A stretch of DNA of 64,000 nt from Luteipulveratus mongoliensis (GCF_001190945.1 NZ_CP011112.1:1860001-1924000), one strand, 5' to 3'. Positions 49,754 through 57,636 are shown, counted from the first letter of the stretch. A program made the numbers and translations. The notes: generated by a model from the sequence alone, not told the origin.

Positions 49754-50248
49754 TCAGCCGGTGTACGGCGTCGCCGCGATCACCTTCACGGCGATGGTCT
49801 TGCCGTTGGGCGCGTCGTACGACGTCTCGTCGCCGACCTTCTTGCCGTTGATGGCGGCGCCGAGCGGGGACTTCTCGCTGTAGACGTCCAGATCGGAGTC
49901 GCCGGCGATCTCGCGGCTGCCGAGGAGGAACTTCTCCTCGTCGCCGAACATCTCGACGGTCACCACCATGCCGGGGTTGACCACGCCGTTGTCCTTGGGC
50001 GCCTGGCCGACGGTCGCGTCCCGCAGCAGCTCAGTGAGCTGGCGGATGCGCAGCTCCATCTTGCCCTGCTCCTCCTTGGCCGCGTGGTAGCCGCCGTTCT
50101 CCTTGAGGTCGCCCTCCTCGCGCGCCGCCTCGATGCGCTTGGCGATGTCGGAGCGACCCTCGCCGGACAGGTGGTCGAGCTCGGCCTTCAGTCGGTCGTA
50201 CGCCTCCTGCGTCAGGAAGCTCGCCGATGCGCTGGCGGTGTCGGTCAC
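49754..50248 (-). CDS. greA: Transcription elongation factor GreA
   Basis: This 164-residue protein rescues backtracked RNA polymerase by stimulating transcript cleavage. The N-terminal coiled coil with tip acidic residues (RIEAAREEGDLKENGGYHAAKEEQGKMELRIRQL, ~36-70) has the conserved DxxEN motif, and the C-terminal FKBP-like domain includes FLLGSREIAGDSDLDVYSEKSPLGAAINGKKVGDE (~110-145). The GTG 50248 has AAGGAG 7 nt before it. Position next to DUF4307 and mca matches Rv1080c. A leader hairpin (50319-50348) and an end palindrome flank it. Confidence 0.96.
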   Translation of the reverse strand: MTDTASASASFLTQEAYDRLKAELDHLSGEGRSDIAKRIEAAREEGDLKENGGYHAAKEEQGKMELRIRQLTELLRDATVGQAPKDNGVVNPGMVVTVEMFGDEEKFLLGSREIAGDSDLDVYSEKSPLGAAINGKKVGDETSYDAPNGKTIAVKVIAATPYTG

Positions 50249-50318
50249 GATGGTTCTCCTTGGTGTGCGGGCCTGGCGCCACACCCCCGAACGGATGCTG
50301 GGCCAAACAACGAGGCCC

Positions 50319-50374
50319 GGGTCGATTCCGCCGTGCGGATTCGAACCCAGACCCTCGGTGAACCTACAAGTCTA
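50319..50374 (-). promoter_or_regulatory. greA: greA promoter -10 box and leader hairpin
   Basis: TAGACT (50374-50369, minus strand) is a good -10 box; no clear -35 is seen. The leader of about 115 nt contains an imperfect stem GGGTTCGAATCCGC / GCGGAATCGACCC (50348-50319, loop ACG) with one bulge and one mismatch. It resembles a tRNA T-arm by chance but cannot fold as a tRNA. A leader hairpin could attenuate greA, as reported for E. coli greA. Confidence 0.35.
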
Positions 50375-50459
50375 GCAACTTGACCCGACAACGCCAGTCG
50401 GCAAGTTCCGCGTGGACGAGGGCCTCAGGCCCGCCGGACCGGTCGGCGTACGACGGTCG

Positions 50460-50825
50460 TCAGGGGGTGTACTCGCACGAGTCGACCGTGGCGGTCGTCG
50501 CGCGTTCGGTGGTCGCGATGGTCGCGACGTAGCGCGTGGAGGGGTACTTGCTCGGCGGGTAGGCGACCTGCTTGGAACCCACGGTCGAGTGGTCGACCGC
50601 GAGGGCTTTGATGCTGCAGGTGACGCCCTTGTCGGTGTCCGCGGTGACGTCGAACCGGACCTGCACCGAGCGGTCGTCGACGATGGAGTGGCCTGCGTCG
50701 TTCCAGGTGACGCCCTGTGAGGCGGAGATGCCCCACCAGGTGGCGAGGGCCACGCCCAGCGCGACCCCGACAGTGCCGATCACCCACCACTTGGCCTGCC
50801 CGGGAGCGGGACGAGGAAGGGGCAC
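50460..50825 (-). CDS. DUF4307 membrane protein
   Basis: This 121-residue protein has one N-terminal membrane helix (WWVIGTVGVALGVALATWWGI, ~13-33) and an extracytoplasmic beta domain containing VQVRFDVTADTDKGVTCSIKALAVDHSTVGSKQVAYP. The GTG 50825 has AGGAG 6 nt before it. It matches Rv1081c by position between greA and mca and by domain. The two cysteines (VTCSI and DSCEYTP) could form a disulfide outside the membrane. Function unknown. Confidence 0.85.
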   Translation of the reverse strand: MPLPRPAPGQAKWWVIGTVGVALGVALATWWGISASQGVTWNDAGHSIVDDRSVQVRFDVTADTDKGVTCSIKALAVDHSTVGSKQVAYPPSKYPSTRYVATIATTERATTATVDSCEYTP

Positions 50826-50996
50826 GACGGGCTCCTGAGCGGTGTGGGTGGCCAGCGGTTCTGGCCAGGGCTCCGAGTGAGAGGATAGGAGGCGTCGTTG
50901 CCCCGTCCGTGACCGGTCGAGATGGGGCGGTGCGGCGGGGGCCGTTCGCCCACCGCGGCACGACGACCTCACATGTGGACGACGAGGTGGACTTTC

Positions 50997-51941
50997 GTGT
51001 CTGACCGCTTGCGGCTCATGGCCGTGCATGCGCATCCCGACGACGAGTCGAGCAAGGGTGCGGCGACGCTGGCGCGCTACGCCGACGAGGGCCATGAGGT
51101 CATGGTCGTCTCCTGCACGGGTGGAGAGCGCGGCGACGTGCTCAACCCGCGACTGCAGGGTGACCCCGAGATCCAGCGCGATCTGCCCGAGGTGCGCCGC
51201 CGGGAGATGGCTGCCGCACAGGCCATTCTGGGCGTGCAGCACTCCTGGCTCGGATTCGTGGATTCCGGTCTGCCAGAAGGCGATCCGCTGCCGCCGCTGC
51301 CCGACGGATGCTTCGCGCTGGAGCCGATCGAGGTCACCGCTGAGGCCCTCGTACGTGTGATCCGCGAGTTCCGTCCGCACGTCATCACGACCTATGACGA
51401 GAACGGCGGCTACCCGCACCCGGACCACATCATGTGCCACGTGGTGTCGGTGGCGGCGTTCCGTGCGGCAGGCGACGAGTCGGCGTACCCGCACGCCGGC
51501 CGGGCCTGGCAGCCGCTCAAGCTCTACTACGACCGCGGCTTCTCCCGCGCCAAGCTGACCGCCTTCCATAACGCGATGACGGAGGCCGGCATGGAGTCGC
51601 CGTACAAGGAGTGGCTCGAGGGCTGGGGCGACCGGCCCGAGGGGCGGATCACCACGCGGGTGCCCTGTGCGGACTACTTCGGCAAGCGTGAGCAGGCGCT
51701 GCTCGCGCACGCGACGCAGGTCGATCCGGACGGCAACTTCTTCCGCATCACCAAGGAGATGCAGGCCAAGGTCTGGCCGACGGAGGACTTCGACCTGACG
51801 CTGTCCTACATCCCGCTGTCCGAGGGCGGCGAGGATGACCTCTTCGCCGGGCTCGGGTCGGCCGACGATGCCGACGCGCAGGCCACGAGCGGCGACCTGA
51901 CGCTCGTGGTCGATGACATCCGCGAGCGAGAGACGGTCTGA
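50997..51941 (+). CDS. mca: Mycothiol S-conjugate amidase
   Basis: This 314-residue zinc amidase cleaves mycothiol S-conjugates, releasing a mercapturic acid for export and glucosaminyl-inositol for recycling. The zinc site is AHPDDES (His13, Asp16) plus a histidine of HPDHIMCH (~144-148). CTGGERGDVLNPRLQ (~42-56) and YYDRGFSRAKLTAFHNAM (~180-197) are also typical. The C terminus extends by ~25 acidic residues. The GTG 50997 has GAGGTGG 6 nt before it. It is the orthologue of Rv1082 and proves that the organism uses mycothiol. Confidence 0.95.
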   Translation: MSDRLRLMAVHAHPDDESSKGAATLARYADEGHEVMVVSCTGGERGDVLNPRLQGDPEIQRDLPEVRRREMAAAQAILGVQHSWLGFVDSGLPEGDPLPPLPDGCFALEPIEVTAEALVRVIREFRPHVITTYDENGGYPHPDHIMCHVVSVAAFRAAGDESAYPHAGRAWQPLKLYYDRGFSRAKLTAFHNAMTEAGMESPYKEWLEGWGDRPEGRITTRVPCADYFGKREQALLAHATQVDPDGNFFRITKEMQAKVWPTEDFDLTLSYIPLSEGGEDDLFAGLGSADDADAQATSGDLTLVVDDIRERETV

Positions 51942-51942
51942 C

Positions 51943-52185
51943 ATGGGCGGCTCCGGCTCGGCGAGCACCCAGATCACGGCCGGGCTCGGCGGTTTCGTCG
52001 TCCTGTTCGGTCTGGCGATCGTGTGCTACTTCCTGTTCCGCAGCATGAACAACCGACTGCGCGGTGTCCGCTACCGCGAGGAGCAGGAGCAGAAGGCCCG
52101 CGAGGCCGCCGAGCGCGACGCGGAGTCCGGCGCGCCAGAGCCCGGCGGGCTCGAGGACGGTACGCCGCACCCCGGCTCTCCCTGA
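51943..52185 (+). CDS. Small single-pass membrane protein downstream of mca
   Basis: This 80-residue protein has a short Gly/Ser lead, one membrane helix (TAGLGGFVVLFGLAIVCYFLFRSMN, ~12-36) and a charged cytoplasmic tail (RYREEQEQKAREAAERDAE) that should form a coiled coil. It starts 1 bp after the mca stop. In M. tuberculosis Rv1083 is a small membrane protein at the same place. Function unknown; co-expression with mca hints at a role in thiol-conjugate handling or a mere operon habit. Confidence 0.8.
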   Translation: MGGSGSASTQITAGLGGFVVLFGLAIVCYFLFRSMNNRLRGVRYREEQEQKAREAAERDAESGAPEPGGLEDGTPHPGSP

Positions 52186-52206
52186 CGTCCCACACGTGGC
52201 GTCATC

Positions 52207-52288
52207 ACTACCCCGCCGAAACGGCAACTGCCCCGAGTGAGATGACCGGTCATCTCACCCGGGGCAGCGCACGAAGTGGCGGGGTAGT
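52207..52288. repeat. Nested palindromic element, family 1, copy C
   Basis: The 82-bp element has outer arms ACTACCCCGCC (52207-52217) and GGCGGGGTAGT (52278-52288), and an inner palindrome of about 20 bp per arm, CTGCCCCGAGTGAGATGACC and its complement with a single mismatch. It lies between convergent genes, 21 bp after the stop at 52185 and 15 bp before the stop at 52304. Orientation is inverted relative to copies A and B. Confidence 0.9.
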
Positions 52289-52303
52289 CGGGTCGGCCGC
52301 GGC

Positions 52304-52750
52304 TCATCCCTGGACTTCGAGCGCGGACCTGAGCCGGCCAGCCGTCGCGAGCGCCTCCTCGGGTGTGGCGCCGGGACCGTTGACGCTGTCCATCAGGTAG
52401 CGCGGTCCGCGAGTGGCTGAGGTCTGCCACCACGGGATCAGCCAGAGGTGGAAGTGCGCGTACGCGTCCATCGTCGCCCAGCGGTAGACGCGGTCGCAGC
52501 CGGTCGCCTCGGTGACCGCAGCCAGCAGGCGCGCGGTGATCGTGCCGAGCGACGCTCGTTCTTCGGGCGTCATGGCCTGCTCATCGGCGGCGTGGCGTCG
52601 CAGCTCGAGGATCGTCGTACCCGCGACGCTGTAGGCGGCTGGCGTGTGACCCACGCGCCAGAGGTCGTCGGCGTAGAGCCAGCCGCCGGGCGGCGGATCG
52701 GTGCGGACGGTGTCGGAGCAGAACCAGCAGGACGGGTCGGTCTCGGTCAT
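52304..52750 (-). CDS. HIT-family protein
   Basis: This 148-residue protein has a zinc-like CWFC pair near the start (residues 8-11) and the histidine-triad-like AHFHLWLIPWW (~97-107) near the C-terminal part. HIT proteins hydrolyse or transfer nucleotides such as ApnA or GDP-hexoses. The triad here is reduced to HxH, so the subgroup is unclear. Two positions upstream of the motif (DRVYRWATMDAY) fit the HIT strand pattern. The ATG 52750 is used. It converges on the mca operon across repeat copy C. Confidence 0.75.
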   Translation of the reverse strand: MTETDPSCWFCSDTVRTDPPPGGWLYADDLWRVGHTPAAYSVAGTTILELRRHAADEQAMTPEERASLGTITARLLAAVTEATGCDRVYRWATMDAYAHFHLWLIPWWQTSATRGPRYLMDSVNGPGATPEEALATAGRLRSALEVQG

Positions 52751-52810
52751 GGCATCAGCCTGCTCGGCTGAGCACGCTCGGACTTGACCGAATTTGCGAT
52801 GTCCGGTCGC

Positions 52811-53725
52811 TCACGTCTCGACCGGCTTGGTGAACCACTGCTTCGGGTCGCCGAAACGCAGATCGTCGATGCCGCAGGCGCGCATCCGGTCGAGGGCGAG
52901 CAGGCGGTGATGCGCGGCGAACGTCAGCACGTGCGCGACCATCGCGCCGTACGTCATGACCATCGGCTTGGGTGAGAACGCGTCGACGAACGTCTCGTCG
53001 AACCGCCGCTCGGCACCGACCCGCGCGACAGACTCGGTGAACGCAGGGCCGACCCTGGTGATGCGCCGCCGCATCGACGTCACCGACTCCGCTCTCTCGA
53101 CCGTGAAGTCGTACTCCCGGTCCTCCATGGCGGCCAGCCACATCTCCATCTGGCCGATCATCCGGGAGAGCAGCCAGCGCAGTGACTCGCCGTCGATGCC
53201 GTCGACCGGAGCGGCGAGAGGCGCATCGAGCTCCTCGTCGGCGAGGCGGTCCGCACGAGTCACCAGCTCCTCGACCAGCCAGACGTGGTGCTGCACCATC
53301 TGATCGACCACATCCATGCCGCTCATCTCCGTCCGGGCCGGCAGGCGGAGGCCGCCTGGTGGGTGGAAGTGCACGTTGTTGGGCGCGGCGATCTGGAAGC
53401 GGGTGGGCCGCTGCCGCCAGACCGAGGGAGCGATGTCGTACGCCCGACGGAACGCACGCGTGAAGGCCTCGTGCGAGGAGAACCCGGCCTCGAGGGCGAC
53501 CTCGAGCAGGGTGGCGTCGCTGCGGATCATCCGGTACGCCGCGCGCTCCAGCAGGATGCGGCGCCGGAACGTCGTGGGCGTCTCGCCGGCCACGGCGGCG
53601 ACGATGCGCTCGTAGTGGTGTCGCGAGAAGTGCGCGTCGGCGGCCAGGACCGGTGCGCTGGCGGTCAGCCCGTCGAGGTCGTCGGCCAGACGGGAGACGA
53701 GCTGCTCGAACGGATCAGGCGGCAC
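52811..53725 (-). CDS. AraC-type regulator fused to a DinB-like domain
   Basis: This 304-residue protein has an N-terminal AraC double helix-turn-helix (SRHHYERIVAAVAGETPTTFRRRILLERAAYRMIRSDATLLEVALEAGFSSHEAFTRAFRRAYDIAPSVWR, ~34-104). The C-terminal part (~130-300) looks like a DinB four-helix metal-binding domain, with MVQHHVWLVEELVTRADRLADEEL, RMIGQMEMWLAAMED and YGAMVAHVLTFAAHHRLLAL supplying histidines. Such fusions are known but not common. The sensed compound and target genes are not evident. Confidence 0.82.
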   Translation of the reverse strand: MPPDPFEQLVSRLADDLDGLTASAPVLAADAHFSRHHYERIVAAVAGETPTTFRRRILLERAAYRMIRSDATLLEVALEAGFSSHEAFTRAFRRAYDIAPSVWRQRPTRFQIAAPNNVHFHPPGGLRLPARTEMSGMDVVDQMVQHHVWLVEELVTRADRLADEELDAPLAAPVDGIDGESLRWLLSRMIGQMEMWLAAMEDREYDFTVERAESVTSMRRRITRVGPAFTESVARVGAERRFDETFVDAFSPKPMVMTYGAMVAHVLTFAAHHRLLALDRMRACGIDDLRFGDPKQWFTKPVET

Positions 53726-53735
53726 GCTCGGATCG

Positions 53736-54443
53736 TCAGGTCGCGAGGCCGGGGCGGTAGATCGCCAGGGACGCAGCGACGTAGTGGACCACGAACGCTG
53801 CCACGGTGAAGGCGTGGAAGACCTCGTGGAAGCCGAACCAGCGCGGAGAGGGGTTGGGTCGTTTGGTGCCGTAGACGACTGCGCCCAGCGTGTAGAGCAG
53901 GCCGCCGACCGCGATCAGCGTGACCACGGCGATGCCGCCGGCGTGCAGCAGCGGACCGAAGTAGAAGACGGCCACCCAGCCGAGTGCGACGTAGACCGGG
54001 GTGTAGAGCCAGCGTGGGGCGTTGACCCACAGGACCCGGAACAGCACCCCGAGGATGGCGCCGCTCCACACGATCACCAGCAGCTGGGTTGCCTGGCCGC
54101 GAGGCAGGAGAGTCAGCGCGAACGGTGTGTAGGTGCCGGCGATGATCAGGAAGATGTTGGAGTGGTCCATCCGCTTGAGCAGGCTGTGCAGCCGCGGAGA
54201 CCAGTTGCCCCGGTGATAGACCGCCGACGTGGTGAACAGCAGGACGGCCGTGATCCCGAAGATCACGGCGCCGATGCGGCCACGAGCGGTCGGGGCCAGA
54301 CAGATCAGCACGATCGCGGACGCGAGCGCGAGAGGCGCCATGCCGGCGTGCAGCCAGCCGCGCAGGCGGGGCTTGACGAGGCGTACGAGCTCGGACGCGG
54401 TCTCCTGGACCTCGTCGAGCTGGTGGCCGATACGGGCGATCAT
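53736..54443 (-). CDS. Hemolysin III family (PAQR-like) membrane protein
   Basis: This 235-residue protein has seven helices. Conserved PAQR/hemolysin III residues are in TSAVYHRGNWSPRLHSLLKRMDHSNIFLIIAGTYTPF (~72-108, with the H..D metal site) and FHEVFHAFTVAAFVVHY (~205-221), whose histidines complete the zinc site. Members are putative ceramidase-like hydrolases or channels rather than proven toxins. It corresponds to Rv1085c in the conserved block. The start at 54443 lies 155 bp from the divergent prenyl-synthase gene. Confidence 0.92.
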   Translation of the reverse strand: MIARIGHQLDEVQETASELVRLVKPRLRGWLHAGMAPLALASAIVLICLAPTARGRIGAVIFGITAVLLFTTSAVYHRGNWSPRLHSLLKRMDHSNIFLIIAGTYTPFALTLLPRGQATQLLVIVWSGAILGVLFRVLWVNAPRWLYTPVYVALGWVAVFYFGPLLHAGGIAVVTLIAVGGLLYTLGAVVYGTKRPNPSPRWFGFHEVFHAFTVAAFVVHYVAASLAIYRPGLAT

Positions 54444-54598
54444 GAGGACATCCTAACTTACGTTTGCGTAAGTTGCGGTCGCTCGGCCGACCGGCGCAAC
54501 CTCGCCATTGACTCGAACGTCCATCTTCGGGCTCACGTTCCGACGGTAACGTCTGAGTGGTGCCGTTCGACGCCGATGACAGCAACCAGGAGTAAGTG

Positions 54599-55363
54599 AT
54601 GCGTGGTCTGAATGACCTGCTGTACGGCGCGTACGAGCGACAGCTGACCCGGGCGCTCCCACAGGAACAGCTGCCCCGGCACGTCGGCGTGATGCTCGAC
54701 GGCAACCGGCGCTGGGCCAAGCTGCGCGGCAAGAACTCCGAGACCGGTCACCGCGCGGGCGCGGACAACATCGAGCCGTTCCTCGGCTGGTGCGAGGACC
54801 TCAACGTCGAGATCGTCACCCTCTGGCTGCTGTCCACCGACAACCTCAACCGGCCGGCCAAGGAGCTGGCGCCGCTGCTCACGATCATCGAGGACGTCGT
54901 CGCCGACCTGGCCGCGACCAAGCGGTGGCGGATCAACGCGGTGGGCGCGCTCGACCTGCTGCCGCAGCAGACGGCGACCCGGCTGAAGGACGCCGCCGAC
55001 GCGACCCGCGAGGTCAAGGGCTTGGTCGTCAACATCGCCGTGGGCTACGGCGGGCGCCGCGAGATCGCCGACGCCGTCCGATCGCTGCTGCAGGAGCACG
55101 CGGCCAAGGGCACCTCGATCGAGGAGCTGGCCGAGGTACTGGATGTCGAGCACATCGCCGAGCACCTCTACACCAAGGGCCAGCCCGATCCCGATCTCGT
55201 CATTCGCACGTCGGGGGAGCAGCGGCTCGGCGGGTTCTTGCTCTGGCAGAGCACCCACTCGGAGTTCTACTTCTGCGAGGCCTACTGGCCCGACTTCCGG
55301 CGAGTGGACTTCCTGCGAGCCCTGCGTGCGTACGCCGAGCGCGAGAGGCGCTACGGCGCTTGA
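54599..55363 (+). CDS. uppS: Short-chain Z-isoprenyl diphosphate synthase ((2Z,6E)-FPP synthase-like)
   Basis: This 254-residue cis-prenyltransferase has the Mg-binding Asp34 in HVGVMLDGNRRWAK, LSTDNLNRPAKEL (~80-92), NIAVGYGGRREIADAVR (~142-158) and RTSGEQRLGGFLLWQS (~200-215). The last 60 residues are strikingly like Rv1086, which makes Z,E-farnesyl diphosphate for decaprenyl phosphate synthesis in cell-wall building. The ATG 54599 has AGGAG 6 nt before it. Product length cannot be read with certainty and it may be a longer-chain undecaprenyl synthase, but position after hemolysin III supports the short-chain enzyme. Confidence 0.9.
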   Translation: MRGLNDLLYGAYERQLTRALPQEQLPRHVGVMLDGNRRWAKLRGKNSETGHRAGADNIEPFLGWCEDLNVEIVTLWLLSTDNLNRPAKELAPLLTIIEDVVADLAATKRWRINAVGALDLLPQQTATRLKDAADATREVKGLVVNIAVGYGGRREIADAVRSLLQEHAAKGTSIEELAEVLDVEHIAEHLYTKGQPDPDLVIRTSGEQRLGGFLLWQSTHSEFYFCEAYWPDFRRVDFLRALRAYAERERRYGA

Positions 55364-55432
55364 GATTCGTCGCCGGTCTCGTTGAACCCGAGGCGCGTCG
55401 GCAGCGTAGGTAGAGGTGTGGAGGCTGACCGC

Positions 55433-55939
55433 GTGCGTGAGGACGAGCAGCTGCTGCGGACGCTCTTCGACGAGCACGCCGCGGTGCTGTGGTCGTTTGT
55501 CGTGCCGCTCACCGGCGGCAATCTGCCCCTCGCGCAGGACATCGTGCAGGAGACGATGCTGCGCGCATGGCGCCGGCCGGCGATCCTCCGTCAGCAGCAA
55601 GGATCGGTCCGGTCCTGGCTGTTCACGGTGGCGAGGCGGCTGGTGATCGACGAGTGGCGCAAACGCAGCCGCCATCCGGAGCTGCCGCTGGACGAGGCGC
55701 GTGAGGCCTCGGACGCCGAGCAGGTCGACGCGCTCCTGGACTCGGTCGTGGTCAACGAAGCGCTCTCCCGGCTGAGCGCCGACCATCGCGCGGTGCTCGA
55801 CCTGTGCTACTTCCAGGGCTGTACGACGACAGAGGCTGCCGCTCGGCTCGGCATCCCCGACGGCACGGTCAAGTCTCGGGCGCACTACGCGCTGCGGGCG
55901 CTGCGGCTGGCTTTGCAAGAGATGGGAGTGACGTCATGA
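55433..55939 (+). CDS. ECF RNA polymerase sigma factor, SigL/SigK-like
   Basis: This 168-residue extracytoplasmic-function sigma factor has region 2 with LFDEHAAVLWSFVVPLTGGNLPLAQDIVQETMLRAWRRP (~8-46) and region 4 with LSADHRAVLDLCYFQGCTTTEAAARLGIPDGTVKSRAHYALRALR (~110-155). The GTG 55433 has GGAGG 8 nt upstream, while an earlier GTG (55418) has no suitable spacing. The stop overlaps the anti-sigma start as ATGA. The order sigma, anti-sigma, secreted lipoprotein, membrane protein fits a regulon that reports on the outer membrane surface or redox state. Confidence 0.9.
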   Translation: MREDEQLLRTLFDEHAAVLWSFVVPLTGGNLPLAQDIVQETMLRAWRRPAILRQQQGSVRSWLFTVARRLVIDEWRKRSRHPELPLDEAREASDAEQVDALLDSVVVNEALSRLSADHRAVLDLCYFQGCTTTEAAARLGIPDGTVKSRAHYALRALRLALQEMGVTS

Positions 55940-56601
55940 CGTCCTCAACCGATCCGTTCGAGGAGTTCGACGCGGCGTACGTCCTGGGCGCCCTGGACGA
56001 CGACGATCGGGCGGCGTACGAGCAGCACCTGCAGACGTGCGACGCATGCACCGCTGCGGTGGCCGAGCTGCGATCGCTGCCGCCGCTCCTGGCGCGCGCG
56101 CAGCCTGACGAGCCGAGGCCGGAGGTGCCGCCGATGCCGCAGACGCTGCTCCCGGGGATGCTGCGCACGGTCCGGCGCTCGCGGATCCGCCGACGTCTGG
56201 CGGTCGGCGCGGCCGCTGCCGTGGCCGCCGTCGCGCTGGTGGGCGGCACTGCGGTGCTCGCGGACCGTGGTGACCCGCCCCCGTCGATCGGCCAGCCCGT
56301 CGCGATGAGTACGGCGTCGGCTGCTCCGATACGCGCGTCGCTGCACCTCCAGCCGATGGCGTGGGGCACGAAGGTCACGATGGAGTGTCTCTACGAAGGC
56401 GACCGCGCTCCGCAGGGGCCGCGCCGGACGTACGAGCTCGTGGTGCTCCCGAAGGATGGCGGCACCCCGCAGACGGTGGCGCGATGGGCGGTACTGCCTG
56501 GGCGGGACGCGACGGTGACCGGGAGCACGGACCTGACCGCCGCGGCCATCAGCCAGGTCCAGGTGCGTACGACGGACGGCCGGGTCGTTCTGCACACCTG
56601 A
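55936..56601 (+). CDS. Anti-sigma factor with zinc-finger (RskA/RslA-like)
   Basis: This 221-residue single-pass protein has the zinc anti-sigma motif HLQTCDACTAAV (HxxxCxxC, ~31-42) in its cytoplasmic part, a membrane helix (RRLAVGAAAAVAAVALVGGTAVLA, ~88-111) and an extracytoplasmic domain of about 110 residues (CLYEGDRAPQGPRRTYELVVLPKDGG). It binds and holds the ECF sigma factor until its zinc centre is oxidised or regulated proteolysis frees it. It is coupled to the sigma gene by ATGA. Membership in the RskA C-terminal family is likely. Confidence 0.92.
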   Translation: MTSSTDPFEEFDAAYVLGALDDDDRAAYEQHLQTCDACTAAVAELRSLPPLLARAQPDEPRPEVPPMPQTLLPGMLRTVRRSRIRRRLAVGAAAAVAAVALVGGTAVLADRGDPPPSIGQPVAMSTASAAPIRASLHLQPMAWGTKVTMECLYEGDRAPQGPRRTYELVVLPKDGGTPQTVARWAVLPGRDATVTGSTDLTAAAISQVQVRTTDGRVVLHT

Positions 56602-56633
56602 ACCATTGCCGCCGTCGTGGCGTAAGCGTTGGT

Positions 56634-57170
56634 ATGAGCACTCGACACGGCATTCGGCCCCGGTACGGGGCGGGCCTGGCGGTGGCGGCGTTGTCCGTCA
56701 CGCTTCTCGGAGCCTGCGGCTCCAACGACGACTCAGGTTCCGGTACGAACGCACCTGCTGCCTCCGGCGCTGCGCTGAGCGCGACCTCCTCGTCCCTGGG
56801 CGCGGTGCTGGTCAACAGCACGGGCCGCACGGTCTACTACTTCGCCGGCGACAAGGGCATGCAGTCGCAGTGCAACGGCGCCTGCGCAAGCAACTGGCCG
56901 CCGGTGAACGCACCGTCTCCGCTCCCCGCCTCGCTCGACGGCGTGACCGGCAAGCTGGGCTCGGCGACCCGCGCGGACGGCAGCAACCAGCTGACCGTCA
57001 ACGGCCACCCGATCTACACCTTCAAGGGCGACTCGGCGAAGGGTCAGGCGAAGGGCCAGGGCAAGGTGCTCGACGGCGGGCTCTGGACGGTCGTGGCACC
57101 GGACGGCGACGCGATCACCAGCAAGGCCGGCTCGACGCCGACCGCGGAGTACGGCGGCGGGGGCTACTGA
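56634..57170 (+). CDS. Secreted-repeat lipoprotein (COG4315, Lipoprotein_15)
   Basis: This 178-residue lipoprotein has the signal and lipobox LAVAALSVTLLGAC (cysteine ~28), a Gly/Ser-rich linker and two copies of the Lipoprotein_15 repeat: LVNSTGRTVYYFAGDKGMQSQCNGACASNWPPV and QLTVNGHPIYTFKGDSAKGQAKGQG. The C-terminal DGGLWTVVAPDGDAI matches the family end. Related proteins lie beside anti-sigma factors and quinone or haem genes and are thought to take part in extracytoplasmic redox events. Cysteines near C-N-G-A-C could sense oxidation. Confidence 0.9.
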   Translation: MSTRHGIRPRYGAGLAVAALSVTLLGACGSNDDSGSGTNAPAASGAALSATSSSLGAVLVNSTGRTVYYFAGDKGMQSQCNGACASNWPPVNAPSPLPASLDGVTGKLGSATRADGSNQLTVNGHPIYTFKGDSAKGQAKGQGKVLDGGLWTVVAPDGDAITSKAGSTPTAEYGGGGY

Positions 57171-57171
57171 C

Positions 57172-57636
57172 ATGTCTGTTCTCGGAGTGAGTACGCCTTC
57201 ACGCTCGACGGCACGACGTCGTACGCCCGTGGTCTGGGCTCTTGCAGTCCTGGTCGCCGGCGCGCTGGTGATCGATGCAGTCGTGCACATCAAGAATGCC
57301 GACCTGTACGCCGGGGCGCCCGGCGGAATCTTCAACGAGGGCAACATCTTTCGCGTCCAGGGCATGGTCGCTCTCGTAGCGGCCGGAGCGTTGCTGGTGA
57401 GGCCGCGGTGGTACACGTTCGCGTTCGCCGGACTCATCGCGGCGACCGCCGCCGCGGCCGTCATCACCTACACGTACGTCGAGGTCGGCGACATCGGTCC
57501 GATCCCTGACATGTACAACCCGACCTGGGAGACCGACGGCAAGGTGCTGTCCGCGGTGGCCGAGACGGCCGGTGCGGTGGTCGCTCTCGGAGGCTTTTTG
57601 ATGACATGGATGGAGGCCCGGCGAGTGCGCGACTGA
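57172..57636 (+). CDS. Four-helix membrane protein
   Basis: This 154-residue protein begins 1 bp after the lipoprotein stop. Four hydrophobic stretches can be seen: VVWALAVLVAGALVIDAVVHI, VQGMVALVAAGALLV, WYTFAFAGLIAATAAAAVITYTYV and VLSAVAETAGAVVALGGFLM. The conserved-looking VDAVVHIKNADLY and IPDMYNPTWETDGK segments resemble DoxX-like proteins, but I am not sure of the family. It is most likely in the same operon as the sigma and anti-sigma genes. Confidence 0.75.
   Translation: MSVLGVSTPSRSTARRRTPVVWALAVLVAGALVIDAVVHIKNADLYAGAPGGIFNEGNIFRVQGMVALVAAGALLVRPRWYTFAFAGLIAATAAAAVITYTYVEVGDIGPIPDMYNPTWETDGKVLSAVAETAGAVVALGGFLMTWMEARRVRD

Noticed and set aside
50319-50400. Possible tRNA on the minus strand (GGTTCGAATCC T-loop-like motif) before greA
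   Set aside because: The five bases on either side of the loop do not pair as a T stem (only two pairs), and no acceptor, D or anticodon arm fits. It is better explained as part of an imperfect leader hairpin.
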